Shown in pieces: positions 28,640-37,937 of a stretch of DNA of 38,271 nt. This DNA comes from Emcibacter sp. (GTDB lineage Bacteria > Pseudomonadota > Alphaproteobacteria > Sphingomonadales > Emcibacteraceae). Numbering within the stretch: the stretch's first letter is position 1; each line of letters starts with the position of its first letter. Where the stretch lies: positions 1 to 38,271 of the forward strand of contig JALSHF010000217.1 of assembly GCA_026982375.1 (NCBI GenBank), in the 5' to 3' direction. A program made the position numbers and the translations under genes. A model generated the notes under the pieces. It made no database searches, had not been told where the DNA came from, and saw nothing but the letters and a program-made list of their open reading frames with translations.

Positions 28640-29608
28640 TTGGAATCCGCGTTGGGAATTATTGCCATATTAAGTAGCCCGTCTTCTTTTGCCCATAATG
28701 GTGAAATGGAAAAAATTCGCACCATTATTGCAAGCGGGTCGGGTATTTTTCATTACGAAGTGGAAAAACATAAAGATATCGCCGAAGCCCTGACAAGGTT
28801 TCAGCAGGCGAATGTTGAAGCCATTGTCATTCTTGGGGATCGGGCGCTGACATCGGCAACTTTTGAGCATATTGTTGAGAAAAACCTGCTCAAAGGGATG
28901 GATATTCCTTTGGCGATTCTACCGGCGGGCGATAATAATATTGTTGCGGAAAATTTTGGCGCAAATCACCCGGAACCTCATCTTGCTTTAAAAAGCCTGC
29001 TGGAGAAGCATCAAAAAGGTAACTTGCCCGTAACAGAAATTCCGCTGATCAAACTGGAAGGCGTCAGGGGTGTTGGTTATCTTTACGGACTTTTCTTTTG
29101 TGCCGGTGAAGTGATTAAACAAAAGAATCTCTTTAAACGAAAAATATACGGAAAAAATTTATTTAAAGGCTTTCGTAATTGGCTGAATATAGTAATCCTC
29201 ATTCAATCCGCCTATCGCCGTTCCATGGGGAAAAATAAACTTGAAGAGGCTATCCGCATTAATCGAAATCAGCGCGGCGCCGTTGTCGGGCATTTTTTCA
29301 TGCTCCTGATCACGACCCTGGACAAATCTTTTTGGGGCGTGTCGACCCCGCATAACAAACAGCAGGATAAGGCGCATTTCATTAGTGTAGAAAATACCCC
29401 AAAAGCGATTTTGGCAACGGGCAAGCTGATGCTTGGCGGAAAATATGATGGTATTGACCATGTGGGCAACATCATTGCGGAAATTCAGCATGCCAGAATA
29501 GTGCTTCAGACACCGTTTGTTCTTGATGGCAGCTATTATGAAACGGATGAGACAGGCGAATTATTTGTCACTGTAACAAATCGCCTGAAATTCATCAAAT
29601 TAAGCTAA
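28640..29608 (+). CDS. Diacylglycerol/sphingoid-kinase-fold protein with divergent nucleotide loop; candidate ceramide kinase
   Basis: AIVILGDRALTSATFEHIVEK and IPLAILPAGDNNIVAENFG align by eye with DAGK GGDGT and PLGTGNDFAR motifs; PFVLDGSYYE near the C-terminus; TTG start. Confidence 0.65.
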   Translation: MESALGIIAILSSPSSFAHNGEMEKIRTIIASGSGIFHYEVEKHKDIAEALTRFQQANVEAIVILGDRALTSATFEHIVEKNLLKGMDIPLAILPAGDNNIVAENFGANHPEPHLALKSLLEKHQKGNLPVTEIPLIKLEGVRGVGYLYGLFFCAGEVIKQKNLFKRKIYGKNLFKGFRNWLNIVILIQSAYRRSMGKNKLEEAIRINRNQRGAVVGHFFMLLITTLDKSFWGVSTPHNKQQDKAHFISVENTPKAILATGKLMLGGKYDGIDHVGNIIAEIQHARIVLQTPFVLDGSYYETDETGELFVTVTNRLKFIKLS

Positions 29609-30829
29609 AATTCGCTTGGGTATATCCTGCAACAGGCCAAGTTTTGTGCCGACCAGAATGAATTTTTCCAGCATAAAGTCGATCTGCTCGTGATTATGAG
29701 CCGCAGAAAGACTACAGCGCATCAGATTTAATTTCTTTGGGGTTGCGGGCGGCAGGGCAAGGTTAACATAAACCCCTTCCTTGATCATTTCGCCCCAAAA
29801 AGCAATCGCCGTATCTTGCTCAGCTATAATGATGGCTGCGATCGGGCTTTCGCCTGTGGTGCCCATGTCAAACCCGGCCTGACTTAATCCATTGTTGAGC
29901 CGTCTTGAGTTGCTGAGTAATTTAGCGCGAAGATTGCTGTTGGCAATTAATTCCAATGCCTTGGTCGCAGAGGCGACAACGGACGGCGGCAGGGATGCCG
30001 TAAATATATAAGGGCGGCATACAAGGCGCAAAGCTTCGAATTTCGGGTTGTTGGAGACGCAATAGCCGCCAATCGTTCCCACCGACTTGCTAAAGGTGCC
30101 GACGATAAAGTCTATTTGATCCTCAACGCCCTGTTCCTGCGCGACGCCGCGTCCGGTTTCGCCGAATACGCCGATTGAGTGGGCTTCGTCAACAAGGACA
30201 AACGCGTTATGGGCCTTGGATATCCGGGTGAGCTCTTTTAAGGGTGCCTGATCACCAAGCATGCTGTATACGCCTTCCAAGACGACCAGAATTCCGGCTT
30301 GGGGATCATTCTTTCGGATACGGGTAAGCTTTTTGTCCAGATTATCCGCATCATTATGTTTGAAGCGCACGACAGTGGCATTGCCCATGGCGCAGCCATC
30401 ATAGATGCTGGCGTGACTGTCCGCATCGATAACGACATAATCCTTTGGGCCCGCTAGGGTCGCAATGATGCCAAGATTGGCCTGATAACCCGTAGAAAAA
30501 ACGATAGCATGCTGCGTATCATAGAATTTTTTAAGGGTATCTTCCAATTTTTTATGGCTGTTATAGGTACCATTCAGCATGCGAGACCCCGTCGTGCCGG
30601 TGCCTAAAGTAAGCAGGGCCTCCTGGGCGGCATCCATGCATTCCTGATTAAACGTCATACCCATATAATTATTGGTGCCGGCAAGGATGGTTTTCCGGCC
30701 ATTGATAATGGCGGTTGTTGGTGACAATACCTGTTCCATACTAACGGTGAAGGGGTTTGCCGCGCCCTTTGGAAGACTGTTATAGTCATTCAGGATCGAG
30801 TCAAATTTTTCAAAAAGATCAAATGTCAT
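29600..30829 (-). CDS. spt: Serine palmitoyltransferase (alpha-oxoamine synthase)
   Basis: GTFSKSVGTIGGYCVSNNPKFEALRLVCRPYIFTASLPPSVVASA and VYVNLALPPATPKKLNLMRCSLSAAH closely resemble Sphingomonas-type SPT; PLP-lysine motif present. Confidence 0.92.
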   Translation of the reverse strand: MTFDLFEKFDSILNDYNSLPKGAANPFTVSMEQVLSPTTAIINGRKTILAGTNNYMGMTFNQECMDAAQEALLTLGTGTTGSRMLNGTYNSHKKLEDTLKKFYDTQHAIVFSTGYQANLGIIATLAGPKDYVVIDADSHASIYDGCAMGNATVVRFKHNDADNLDKKLTRIRKNDPQAGILVVLEGVYSMLGDQAPLKELTRISKAHNAFVLVDEAHSIGVFGETGRGVAQEQGVEDQIDFIVGTFSKSVGTIGGYCVSNNPKFEALRLVCRPYIFTASLPPSVVASATKALELIANSNLRAKLLSNSRRLNNGLSQAGFDMGTTGESPIAAIIIAEQDTAIAFWGEMIKEGVYVNLALPPATPKKLNLMRCSLSAAHNHEQIDFMLEKFILVGTKLGLLQDIPKRILA

Positions 30830-31077
30830 TGTTCACTCAATAATTGTTTTACGATTTCGGCAAATTGGCCAACTGTTTCCAGATCCGGAAGCATGTTGAG
30901 AGGAACGGTAATGTCAAATTCATCTTCAATTTCAGACAAAATATCCATCACGTTCAGGGAATCAAGCTCCAGGTCAACGCTGAATAGGCTGTCTTTGGTA
31001 ATGGGGATATTTTTTTTATTAAAGGGAGCAATGAGCGTACAAATCTGCTCAAAAATTTCATCAATAGTTTGTGTCAT
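30826..31077 (-). CDS. Acyl carrier protein, probably dedicated to SPT
   Basis: LELDSLNVMDILSEIEDEFDITVP (phosphopantetheine DSL motif); 4-bp overlap with spt. Confidence 0.9.
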   Translation of the reverse strand: MTQTIDEIFEQICTLIAPFNKKNIPITKDSLFSVDLELDSLNVMDILSEIEDEFDITVPLNMLPDLETVGQFAEIVKQLLSEQ

Positions 31078-31132
31078 TTACATTTCCATCTGGAATATTC
31101 TTTGAAAATTGCACCCTGATTACAGGTGAACT

Positions 31133-32113
31133 TCACATCAAATTATTGTCTCTATACCATTTCAGGGTTTTTTTAAACCCTTGTTTTAAGGTGGTCTCAG
31201 GTTTCCAATTTGTCAGTTTCATAACATGTGGCCCCCGACATATCCAGTCCGAGTGGCATAATTCGTTAACTTTTTCGGGTGTGATCATGGGAATATAGCC
31301 AAATAATGTCGAAAATAAGACATTAATATGACCAAAAAATCTCAATATAAATCGGGGCAGAACGATATTAAAAGCATTTATATTCAATATGTTAGCAGCG
31401 GTTTCATACATTTCCTGATTGGAATATCCGTCTTTTTTTCCATCATCAACGTCAAGAATCTGGTCATGGCAGGCCTGATTTTCGCTTACCGCAATCAAGG
31501 CACGGGCCAGATCAGGCGCATAAATCCAAGAGGCTCTGTTATCCGCGCTGCCGGGCAGAATGGACATTCTATAAGAGACGGCCTTGAATATTTTCAGTGT
31601 CTCCTTGTCCTCTGGCCCATAAACCCCGGGAGGACGCAGGATGGTCCAGGGCATATCTCCCGCATGTTCGGTCAATATTTCTTCGCCTTTGCGTTTACTT
31701 TCAGCATATGCGGATAATTTTCTTTCCCGTGCGGCCAGTGATGACAATAAAATGAAATGAGGTTTTGCATGAGGTTTAGTTGCGGATTGGTGAATGACAT
31801 CCACCAGCGTTTTAACGGCGTGACTATTGATATGGTTAAAGTCATGTTTGGATCTGGCCTTGACCAGACCGGCAAGATGAAAAACAACATCGGTATTTTT
31901 GACGAGTTCCCCTAGGGCTTGCCGATTATCAAGATCACCTGATATCCAGTTGATTTTTTCTTTTTCCGGCTTTTCTTTTTTCGGCTTTTCTTTTTCCGGG
32001 CGGGGCCTGCGGGTCAGGGCATTGACCTGAAATCCCTGGGCGATGAGCTCATTTATTAAATGTTTGCCGACGAACCCTGTGGCTCCTGTCACTGCTGCAA
32101 TTTTTGTCATCAT
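31133..32113 (-). CDS. NAD-dependent epimerase/dehydratase (extended SDR); candidate CerR ceramide reductase
   Basis: AAVTGATGFVGKHLINELIAQGFQV Rossmann motif, DVVFHLAGLVKA, YAESKRKGEEIL (YxxxK), in the spt operon. SDR call is firm; CerR role is inferred from context. Confidence 0.75.
   Translation of the reverse strand: MMTKIAAVTGATGFVGKHLINELIAQGFQVNALTRRPRPEKEKPKKEKPEKEKINWISGDLDNRQALGELVKNTDVVFHLAGLVKARSKHDFNHINSHAVKTLVDVIHQSATKPHAKPHFILLSSLAARERKLSAYAESKRKGEEILTEHAGDMPWTILRPPGVYGPEDKETLKIFKAVSYRMSILPGSADNRASWIYAPDLARALIAVSENQACHDQILDVDDGKKDGYSNQEMYETAANILNINAFNIVLPRFILRFFGHINVLFSTLFGYIPMITPEKVNELCHSDWICRGPHVMKLTNWKPETTLKQGFKKTLKWYRDNNLM
31956..32000. repeat. 15-bp in-frame tandem repeat, 3 copies, inside the CerR-like gene
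   Basis: ttttctttttccggc / ttttcttttttcggc / ttttctttttccggg; encodes (P)EKEKPKKEKPEKEK. Confidence 0.9.
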
Positions 32114-32173
32114 AAGAAATGGTAATCCCTTTGATCAAGAGATTACCGCCATAAGTGTTTGTTCGTCAATGGT

Positions 32174-33913
32174 TTAGGTGAATAGTTCACCGGCCAGATA
32201 TTGCTGGCGGGCTTTCACGCGGCTTAATTTCCCCGATGAAGTACGCGGCAGGGAGCGCGGGGGAATCAAGGCAACGATCGGGGAAATCCCGATTAAGGCA
32301 TGAACTGTTTCCTTGATTCTATTTTCTATCGCGGCGCGTTCGGCCTCATCACGGGTGCGGCATTGTACCAGAATGGCAGGGGTTTCCTGATCCTGCTCAC
32401 CGGGAATGGAGACGGCGGCAATATCACCAGCGCGCAGATCATCCAACTGCTCTACAGCCCATTCGATGTCTTGGGGCCAATGGTTTTTGCCGTTGATAAT
32501 AATCAAATCCTTGATCCGGCCAATGATATAGAGGGAGCCTTCTTTCATGTAGCCCATATCGCCGGTATCGAGCCAGCCATCCTTGGACAGGCAAAGGTCT
32601 GTGGCCTCTTGATCCTGAAAATATCCTGCCATAACACTGGCACCGCGTACGCAGACCCGGCCAATTTGATATTCCCCGAGGTCACCATTATTATCATCCC
32701 GAATTTCAAGTTCATATTCAGGAATAGGAACGCCGCAGTTCACGACGCCGCGATAATTGGCACCACTGCCGTTTACCTTGAGCCCTTTTAGGGATTTTTC
32801 TTCACCGGTTAAGGCCTTCTCATCCACCAGATCAATTTCAAAGCCGGTATTCAATGGGGCGAAGCTAACGGCCAGCGTACATTCCGCAAGGCCATAGCTG
32901 GGCAGGAAAGTCGTGCTTCTGAAACCCACATCTTTGAAGGTTTCCTGAAATTGTGTCAAAACGTCAGGGCGGATCATATCACCGCCAATTCCCGCGACAC
33001 GCCAACTTGATAAATCCAGTTCGGCTATGGTGGTCGGGCTCACGCGGCGGGCGCAAATATCATAGCCGAAAGTCGGACTATAGGCGAGGGTGCCTTTGTT
33101 GCGTGAAATCAATTTGAGCCATTGTAAAGGCCGTCGGGCAAAGGCCTCGGTCGCCAAATAATCTGTTGTGACCTGATTGGCAATCGGTGACAGCAAAGTG
33201 CCGACCAGACCCATATCATGATAAAAAGGCAGCCAGGATACAACCCGGTCATTTTCATTCAGATCCATGCCGACATAGCCAATACCATAACTGTTTGCCA
33301 TTAATGATTTATGGGTAACGGAAACGCCGTGGGGGAAACGTGTGCTGCCGGATGAATATTGCAAATAGGCCAGATCTTCTGGTTTTGCGACATGCAGCGG
33401 AATAAATTTAATGTCTTTTGCCGAGGATTGTTCTTCGAATGTGGTCGAGGTTCCGACGAACTTCATTTTCAGGCCCGAGGTGGCTTCATCCAGTAAAGGC
33501 AGCATATAGGAGGCGGAAATAGCCACGGATGCGCCGCAGCTTTTCATTTGCTGATTAAGCTGGCTGGTATATCCCTCACGCCCCCCGAATGATGTGGGTA
33601 AAGGTAACGGGACGGGCAATAGTCCGGCATACTGGCAGCCGATAAAATAACAGACAAATTCATCACTTGTTTCGGCGATCAAGGCCACGCGGGAGCCTTT
33701 TTTAATGCCGAAATGGATGAAGCGCCGGCCAATTTCCTGCGCCTTCTTGCATATTTCGGCAAAAGTGATGCTGGTTTCAAGCTCGCCTCTGGGAGAATAA
33801 AAATTTAAGCCCCGAATGCCGCCTGCGGCATATTCAATAGCTTCCAAAAGGGTGCCGAAATCAGCGAACCTGCGGGGAAGAGTAGGGTCTTGTGTTGGTA
33901 AAGCTTTGCGCAT
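32174..33913 (-). CDS. Fatty acyl-AMP ligase / acyl-CoA synthetase family protein, probably loading the adjacent ACP
   Basis: DLAYLQYSSGSTRFPHGVSVTHKSLMAN, VSWLPFYHDMGLVGTLLSPI, YGLAECTLAVSF, GWLDTGDMGYM, IINGKNHWPQDIEW, PRTSSGKLSRVKARQQYLAG. Confidence 0.9.
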   Translation of the reverse strand: MRKALPTQDPTLPRRFADFGTLLEAIEYAAGGIRGLNFYSPRGELETSITFAEICKKAQEIGRRFIHFGIKKGSRVALIAETSDEFVCYFIGCQYAGLLPVPLPLPTSFGGREGYTSQLNQQMKSCGASVAISASYMLPLLDEATSGLKMKFVGTSTTFEEQSSAKDIKFIPLHVAKPEDLAYLQYSSGSTRFPHGVSVTHKSLMANSYGIGYVGMDLNENDRVVSWLPFYHDMGLVGTLLSPIANQVTTDYLATEAFARRPLQWLKLISRNKGTLAYSPTFGYDICARRVSPTTIAELDLSSWRVAGIGGDMIRPDVLTQFQETFKDVGFRSTTFLPSYGLAECTLAVSFAPLNTGFEIDLVDEKALTGEEKSLKGLKVNGSGANYRGVVNCGVPIPEYELEIRDDNNGDLGEYQIGRVCVRGASVMAGYFQDQEATDLCLSKDGWLDTGDMGYMKEGSLYIIGRIKDLIIINGKNHWPQDIEWAVEQLDDLRAGDIAAVSIPGEQDQETPAILVQCRTRDEAERAAIENRIKETVHALIGISPIVALIPPRSLPRTSSGKLSRVKARQQYLAGELFT

Positions 33914-34160
33914 ATATGTTTAAAATCACTCACATTGTAATGTGGATAGGTCCACCAGTTCATCAGATACAAACAATGTCAGTTTGTCTCCCTATTACAG
34001 TTCTTTTATCTTCGATACCTTTTGTCTGGCTGTATCGCAAGGGTTTTATTTCAAATTTAGCCGGGTCATATAATTTTATCACAGGTATTTTATAGGGTGT
34101 CACATCACTTTCCAACTTATTTCTTAAACCTTATTCTGTTGAGCTATTTGGTCAGATATT

Positions 34161-35060
34161 TTAGCCGGGTATTTTTAATGTGTTTTTTTCAGCAAGAAAA
34201 ATGCCGGTGAAAATAAATAATACGGATATGACATAGGTGATTTTCAAAGGTTCGTCCAGCCAGATATATCCGGATGCTATGCCGACAAGTGGCAGCATGT
34301 AAGTGCTATGGGAAACAAAGGTTGCGCCGGCCAAATGGGTTAAGTGAAATAATATAAGGGCCGCAATTCCCGTGGAGAAAATTCCCAGCGCGAATAAGGC
34401 ATACAGGGCGGAAGAGGTTGGCGAGATAGTCCAGGGCTCTTCGAAAAAAAGCGCAAGGGGAATAGTAATAAGAGCCGAGGAAATCAGCATGGCAGAGGAT
34501 GTGCTCAGCGAATTTTTATTCTTGAGCCTTCTGATGAGTACGCCTGACAGGGCATAAAAAAATGATGTGAGCAACAGGGCAAACAAGGCAAGATACAAAT
34601 TTACCGAGGCATCCAATCCGGATATTGTTCCGTAAAAAAGGCTGCTCACACCGATGATGCCGAAAATAATGCCCACCAGTTTGTTTGTTTTAAATTTTTC
34701 GTCATCGGTCATATAATGGGCGAGCAGGATGGTAAAGAGGGGCAAGAGTGACATGCATATGGCGGCAAGGGAGCTTTGAACATATTGCAGACCCCAGCTC
34801 ATCAGGAAAAAGGGCACCACGGCCCCGGCAAGGCCTATGATCGTGCAATGGCCCCAGTCGGAAAGCCTTTGCGGCAGCTTCACCCCCATTTTAAGGGCAA
34901 TCAGAGATATAACGGCGGCCCCAATCGCGGTACGCCCGGCAGCAATGGTTAACGGCGGTATGCTCTCCAGCGCAATTTTTACATACATATAGGCCGTCCC
35001 CCATAAGAGGGCGAGAAGGATCAGATAAATAAAATGGCTTGGAGCTCTGTTTTCAGTCAT
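34161..35060 (-). CDS. EamA/DMT-family transporter
   Basis: About 10 hydrophobic segments in two EamA-like halves: LILLALLWGTAYMYVKIALESIPPLTIAAGRTAIGA ... TFVSHSTYMLPLVGIASGYIWLDEPL. Confidence 0.88.
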   Translation of the reverse strand: MTENRAPSHFIYLILLALLWGTAYMYVKIALESIPPLTIAAGRTAIGAAVISLIALKMGVKLPQRLSDWGHCTIIGLAGAVVPFFLMSWGLQYVQSSLAAICMSLLPLFTILLAHYMTDDEKFKTNKLVGIIFGIIGVSSLFYGTISGLDASVNLYLALFALLLTSFFYALSGVLIRRLKNKNSLSTSSAMLISSALITIPLALFFEEPWTISPTSSALYALFALGIFSTGIAALILFHLTHLAGATFVSHSTYMLPLVGIASGYIWLDEPLKITYVISVLFIFTGIFLAEKNTLKIPG

Positions 35061-35085
35061 GCTACTCTGGTACTATCTTGTAATT

Positions 35086-35655
35086 ATGAATAATGAAAAA
35101 CGAAAAAAGCGATTGTTGACCCGTGAATATCTCCTTCGGGCAACCTATAGCTACCTGCAGAGATTTGCAACTACGGAAAAGAATCTGCGGCTCGTTCTGG
35201 ATCGAAAAGTCCGGAGGCAGTTGCCTGAGTTTGATTCAGAAGATTTATATATTCAGGCAAAAGTCTGGATTGATGAAATTGTTCAAAAGACCGTCGACCA
35301 GAAACTTGTAAATGATCGCTTGTTTGCCGAAGGCAGGGCCGCCTCGCTGATCAGAAGCGGTCATTCAAAAATGAAGGCCAGCCAGAAACTGCAAGCCAAA
35401 GGGGTCGCGCCGGATATGGTGATTGAAGTGATAGAGGAGCTTGCCGAACAATATGAAGATATGGACTTTGCGGCGGCGGTGAAATATGTTCGGAAAAGAA
35501 GATTTGGCGCTTTTTCTCTGCGCCATGAGGCGACTGAAGTTGTTGAAAAAGAATTGGCCAGCATGTGCCGCGCCGGTTTTTCATATGGTACGGCGCGCAA
35601 GATATTAAAGATGACGCGCTCAGAATTAGAAGAAATCCTATACGCCGCCCCATAA
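35086..35655 (+). CDS. recX: RecX family regulatory protein
   Basis: DRLFAEGRAASLIRSGHSKMKASQKLQAKGVAPDMVIEVIEEL and RFGAFS..HEA...KELASMCRAGFSYGTARKIL; start set at MNNEKRKKRLLTREYL. Confidence 0.82.
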   Translation: MNNEKRKKRLLTREYLLRATYSYLQRFATTEKNLRLVLDRKVRRQLPEFDSEDLYIQAKVWIDEIVQKTVDQKLVNDRLFAEGRAASLIRSGHSKMKASQKLQAKGVAPDMVIEVIEELAEQYEDMDFAAAVKYVRKRRFGAFSLRHEATEVVEKELASMCRAGFSYGTARKILKMTRSELEEILYAAP

Positions 35656-35705
35656 CACAAGATTAAAGAAAAGGCTAAAACCGAAGGCGCAAAGCCCAAT
35701 AATTT

Positions 35706-36929
35706 ATGATGATAAAAGACTATAATAACGGCTTCAAGAATCCTGTGGCCTATAAGGTAGGGGCGGTATACAGCGGGCTGTTTATGTTCGTCGGCGCGGT
35801 TTTGCCTTTTTGGGCCTTATGGTTGTCAAAGATGGGCTTGACGCCCGGGGAAATCGGTTTTTTGATTGGTTTTCCGGCTTTTCTGAAAGTTCTGTCCGCC
35901 CCCTTTGTCGCCCAGTTATGTGATAAATGGGGCATGACGCGCCGGCCTATGATGGTATTGATGGCGCTTTCTGTTATATTTTTCTGCGGCTATTTCTTCA
36001 GCCGTAGTTTTATGGCCTTTGTTCTGGTGACCCTTGTTTTCAGCCTCGCATATTATTCCGTATCTCCTTTGGTTGAAAGCTATGCGGTTCGGACATGCGA
36101 TAGATATAATCTGCAATATGGCCGGTTGCGCTCAGTGGGCTCAATTGTTTTCATCATCACTTCTGTTTTATTTGGCATTTATCTTGACCATTCCGGCTAT
36201 GATAATTTTCTGTATTTTTGCCTTGGCAGTCTGGTTCTGACGTTTATTGCTATTTTTCTGCTGCCAAAAGATGGCCGAAAATTTCCGGCCCCTGATTTCA
36301 AACCGGTTAAGAGTGGCCCTGAATCACCCATTAGGGATCAGGTGCCGTTAAGATTTCTTTTGACCAGTCAGCAGTTCATTATGTTTCTTGTTGTGATCAG
36401 CCTGATTCAGATGAGCCATGGCTTTATGTATGTTATGGGCAGTTACCATTGGGCGGCTCAGGGCATTAATAATGAGACCATCGGTTTGCTATGGAGCATC
36501 GGGGTTGTTGCGGAGATACTGGTGTTTATTTTCGCGGGTAAAATCATCACGCGTATTCGCCCCATGTATATTTTAGGGGTTATCGGCATATTCGGGGCTG
36601 TGCGCTGGGGGATTATGGCCTTGACATCATCAGTGCCACTATTGATGCTATTGCAGACATTTCACGGGTTAACTTATGGCGCGGCGCATCTGGTTGCCAT
36701 GTATTATTTATCAACCCGCGTTCCAGACCAATATTTCACGACGGCGCAATCTTTATATAGTTCGATACCGATGGGCCTGTCCATTGGGGTGGTCATGCTA
36801 TTGTCAGGCCCCTTGTATGATGGGTTTGGCGGTCAGGCATATTTCTTCATGGCGGCGCTGTGCTTTCTGGTATTATTTGTCGCCAGATATGTGCGGCGCA
36901 TTGATCATGATGTTCTTCGCATAAAATAA
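35706..36929 (+). CDS. MFS transporter, HcaT/MFS_1-like
   Basis: 12-TM pattern; KVGAVYSGLFMFVGAVLPFWALWLSKMGLTPGEIGFLIGFPAFLKVLSAPFVAQLCDKWG; YGRLRSVGSIVFIITSVLFG. Confidence 0.88.
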   Translation: MMIKDYNNGFKNPVAYKVGAVYSGLFMFVGAVLPFWALWLSKMGLTPGEIGFLIGFPAFLKVLSAPFVAQLCDKWGMTRRPMMVLMALSVIFFCGYFFSRSFMAFVLVTLVFSLAYYSVSPLVESYAVRTCDRYNLQYGRLRSVGSIVFIITSVLFGIYLDHSGYDNFLYFCLGSLVLTFIAIFLLPKDGRKFPAPDFKPVKSGPESPIRDQVPLRFLLTSQQFIMFLVVISLIQMSHGFMYVMGSYHWAAQGINNETIGLLWSIGVVAEILVFIFAGKIITRIRPMYILGVIGIFGAVRWGIMALTSSVPLLMLLQTFHGLTYGAAHLVAMYYLSTRVPDQYFTTAQSLYSSIPMGLSIGVVMLLSGPLYDGFGGQAYFFMAALCFLVLFVARYVRRIDHDVLRIK

Positions 36930-37051
36930 TCGCAGGTTTTTGAACGAAGGCCATTAAACAAAATGGACTTTAAATCATTCATGGCTTGCAGTCCGGTCAA
37001 AGGCAGACTATTTTGCCAGCAGAATTAAAGACATTTTTTAGGAGCTTCCCC

Positions 37052-37930
37052 ATGCTAAAAGGATCGATCACCGCCCTTGTTACCCCGTTCCGCAATGGAC
37101 AGGTTGATGAAAAGGCGCTGCGTAAGCTGGTGAACTGGCAGATTGACCAAGGAACCAGCGGCCTTGTGCCTTGCGGCACGACAGGAGAATCCCCGACGTT
37201 AAATCATGATGAACATCACCTCGTGACGGAAATCTGTATTGAAGAGGCCGCCGGCCGCGTAGCTGTTATTGCCGGATGCGGGTCAAATTCAACGGAGGAA
37301 GCCATAAGTCTGCTTGCCCATGCCAAGGCGGCCGGGGCAAATGCGGGTTTGATCGCCATGCCCTATTATAACAAACCCAATCAGGAGGGGCTGTTTCAGC
37401 ATTTCAAAGCCCTGAGTGATGCGGTGGAATTGCCTTTGATTATATATAATATTCCGGGCCGTTCGGTGGTTGATATGTCGGTGGGCACAATGGCGCGTTG
37501 TTTTCGTGAACTGAAGAATGTTATCGGGGTCAAGGATGCCACGGGCAATGTGGCGCGGGTGCCATTGCAGCGCATGGCCATGGGGACGGACTTTTTGCAG
37601 CTTTCCGGCGAAGATCAGACGGCCCTTGGTTTTAATGTCCACGGCGGGGTGGGCTGCATTTCAGTGACGTCAAATGTTGCCCCGAAAATGATGTCGGACT
37701 TTCAAAATCTGTGCCTGTCGGGCGATTTTGCGGCAGCGCTTGAAATTCAGGATAAATTGACCGACCTGCATCACGCCTTGTTTGTTGAGCCAAACCCGGG
37801 GCCGGTCAAATATGCTCTGTCATTATTGGGTGTTTGTACGGCGGATATGCGCCTGCCCATGGTCCCCGTTAGCGCAGAGACACAGGCCATGGTAAAGGCG
37901 GCCATGGTTCGCGCCGGATTGCTGGCATAA
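37052..37930 (+). CDS. dapA: 4-hydroxy-tetrahydrodipicolinate synthase
   Basis: [80 protein letters not shown] ribosome-binding site upstream. Confidence 0.97.
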   Translation: MLKGSITALVTPFRNGQVDEKALRKLVNWQIDQGTSGLVPCGTTGESPTLNHDEHHLVTEICIEEAAGRVAVIAGCGSNSTEEAISLLAHAKAAGANAGLIAMPYYNKPNQEGLFQHFKALSDAVELPLIIYNIPGRSVVDMSVGTMARCFRELKNVIGVKDATGNVARVPLQRMAMGTDFLQLSGEDQTALGFNVHGGVGCISVTSNVAPKMMSDFQNLCLSGDFAAALEIQDKLTDLHHALFVEPNPGPVKYALSLLGVCTADMRLPMVPVSAETQAMVKAAMVRAGLLA

Positions 37931-37937
37931 GAGACCA

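Noticed and set aside
32300-32791. 163-aa plus-strand ORF
   Set aside because: Antisense to the conserved acyl ligase C-terminal domain.
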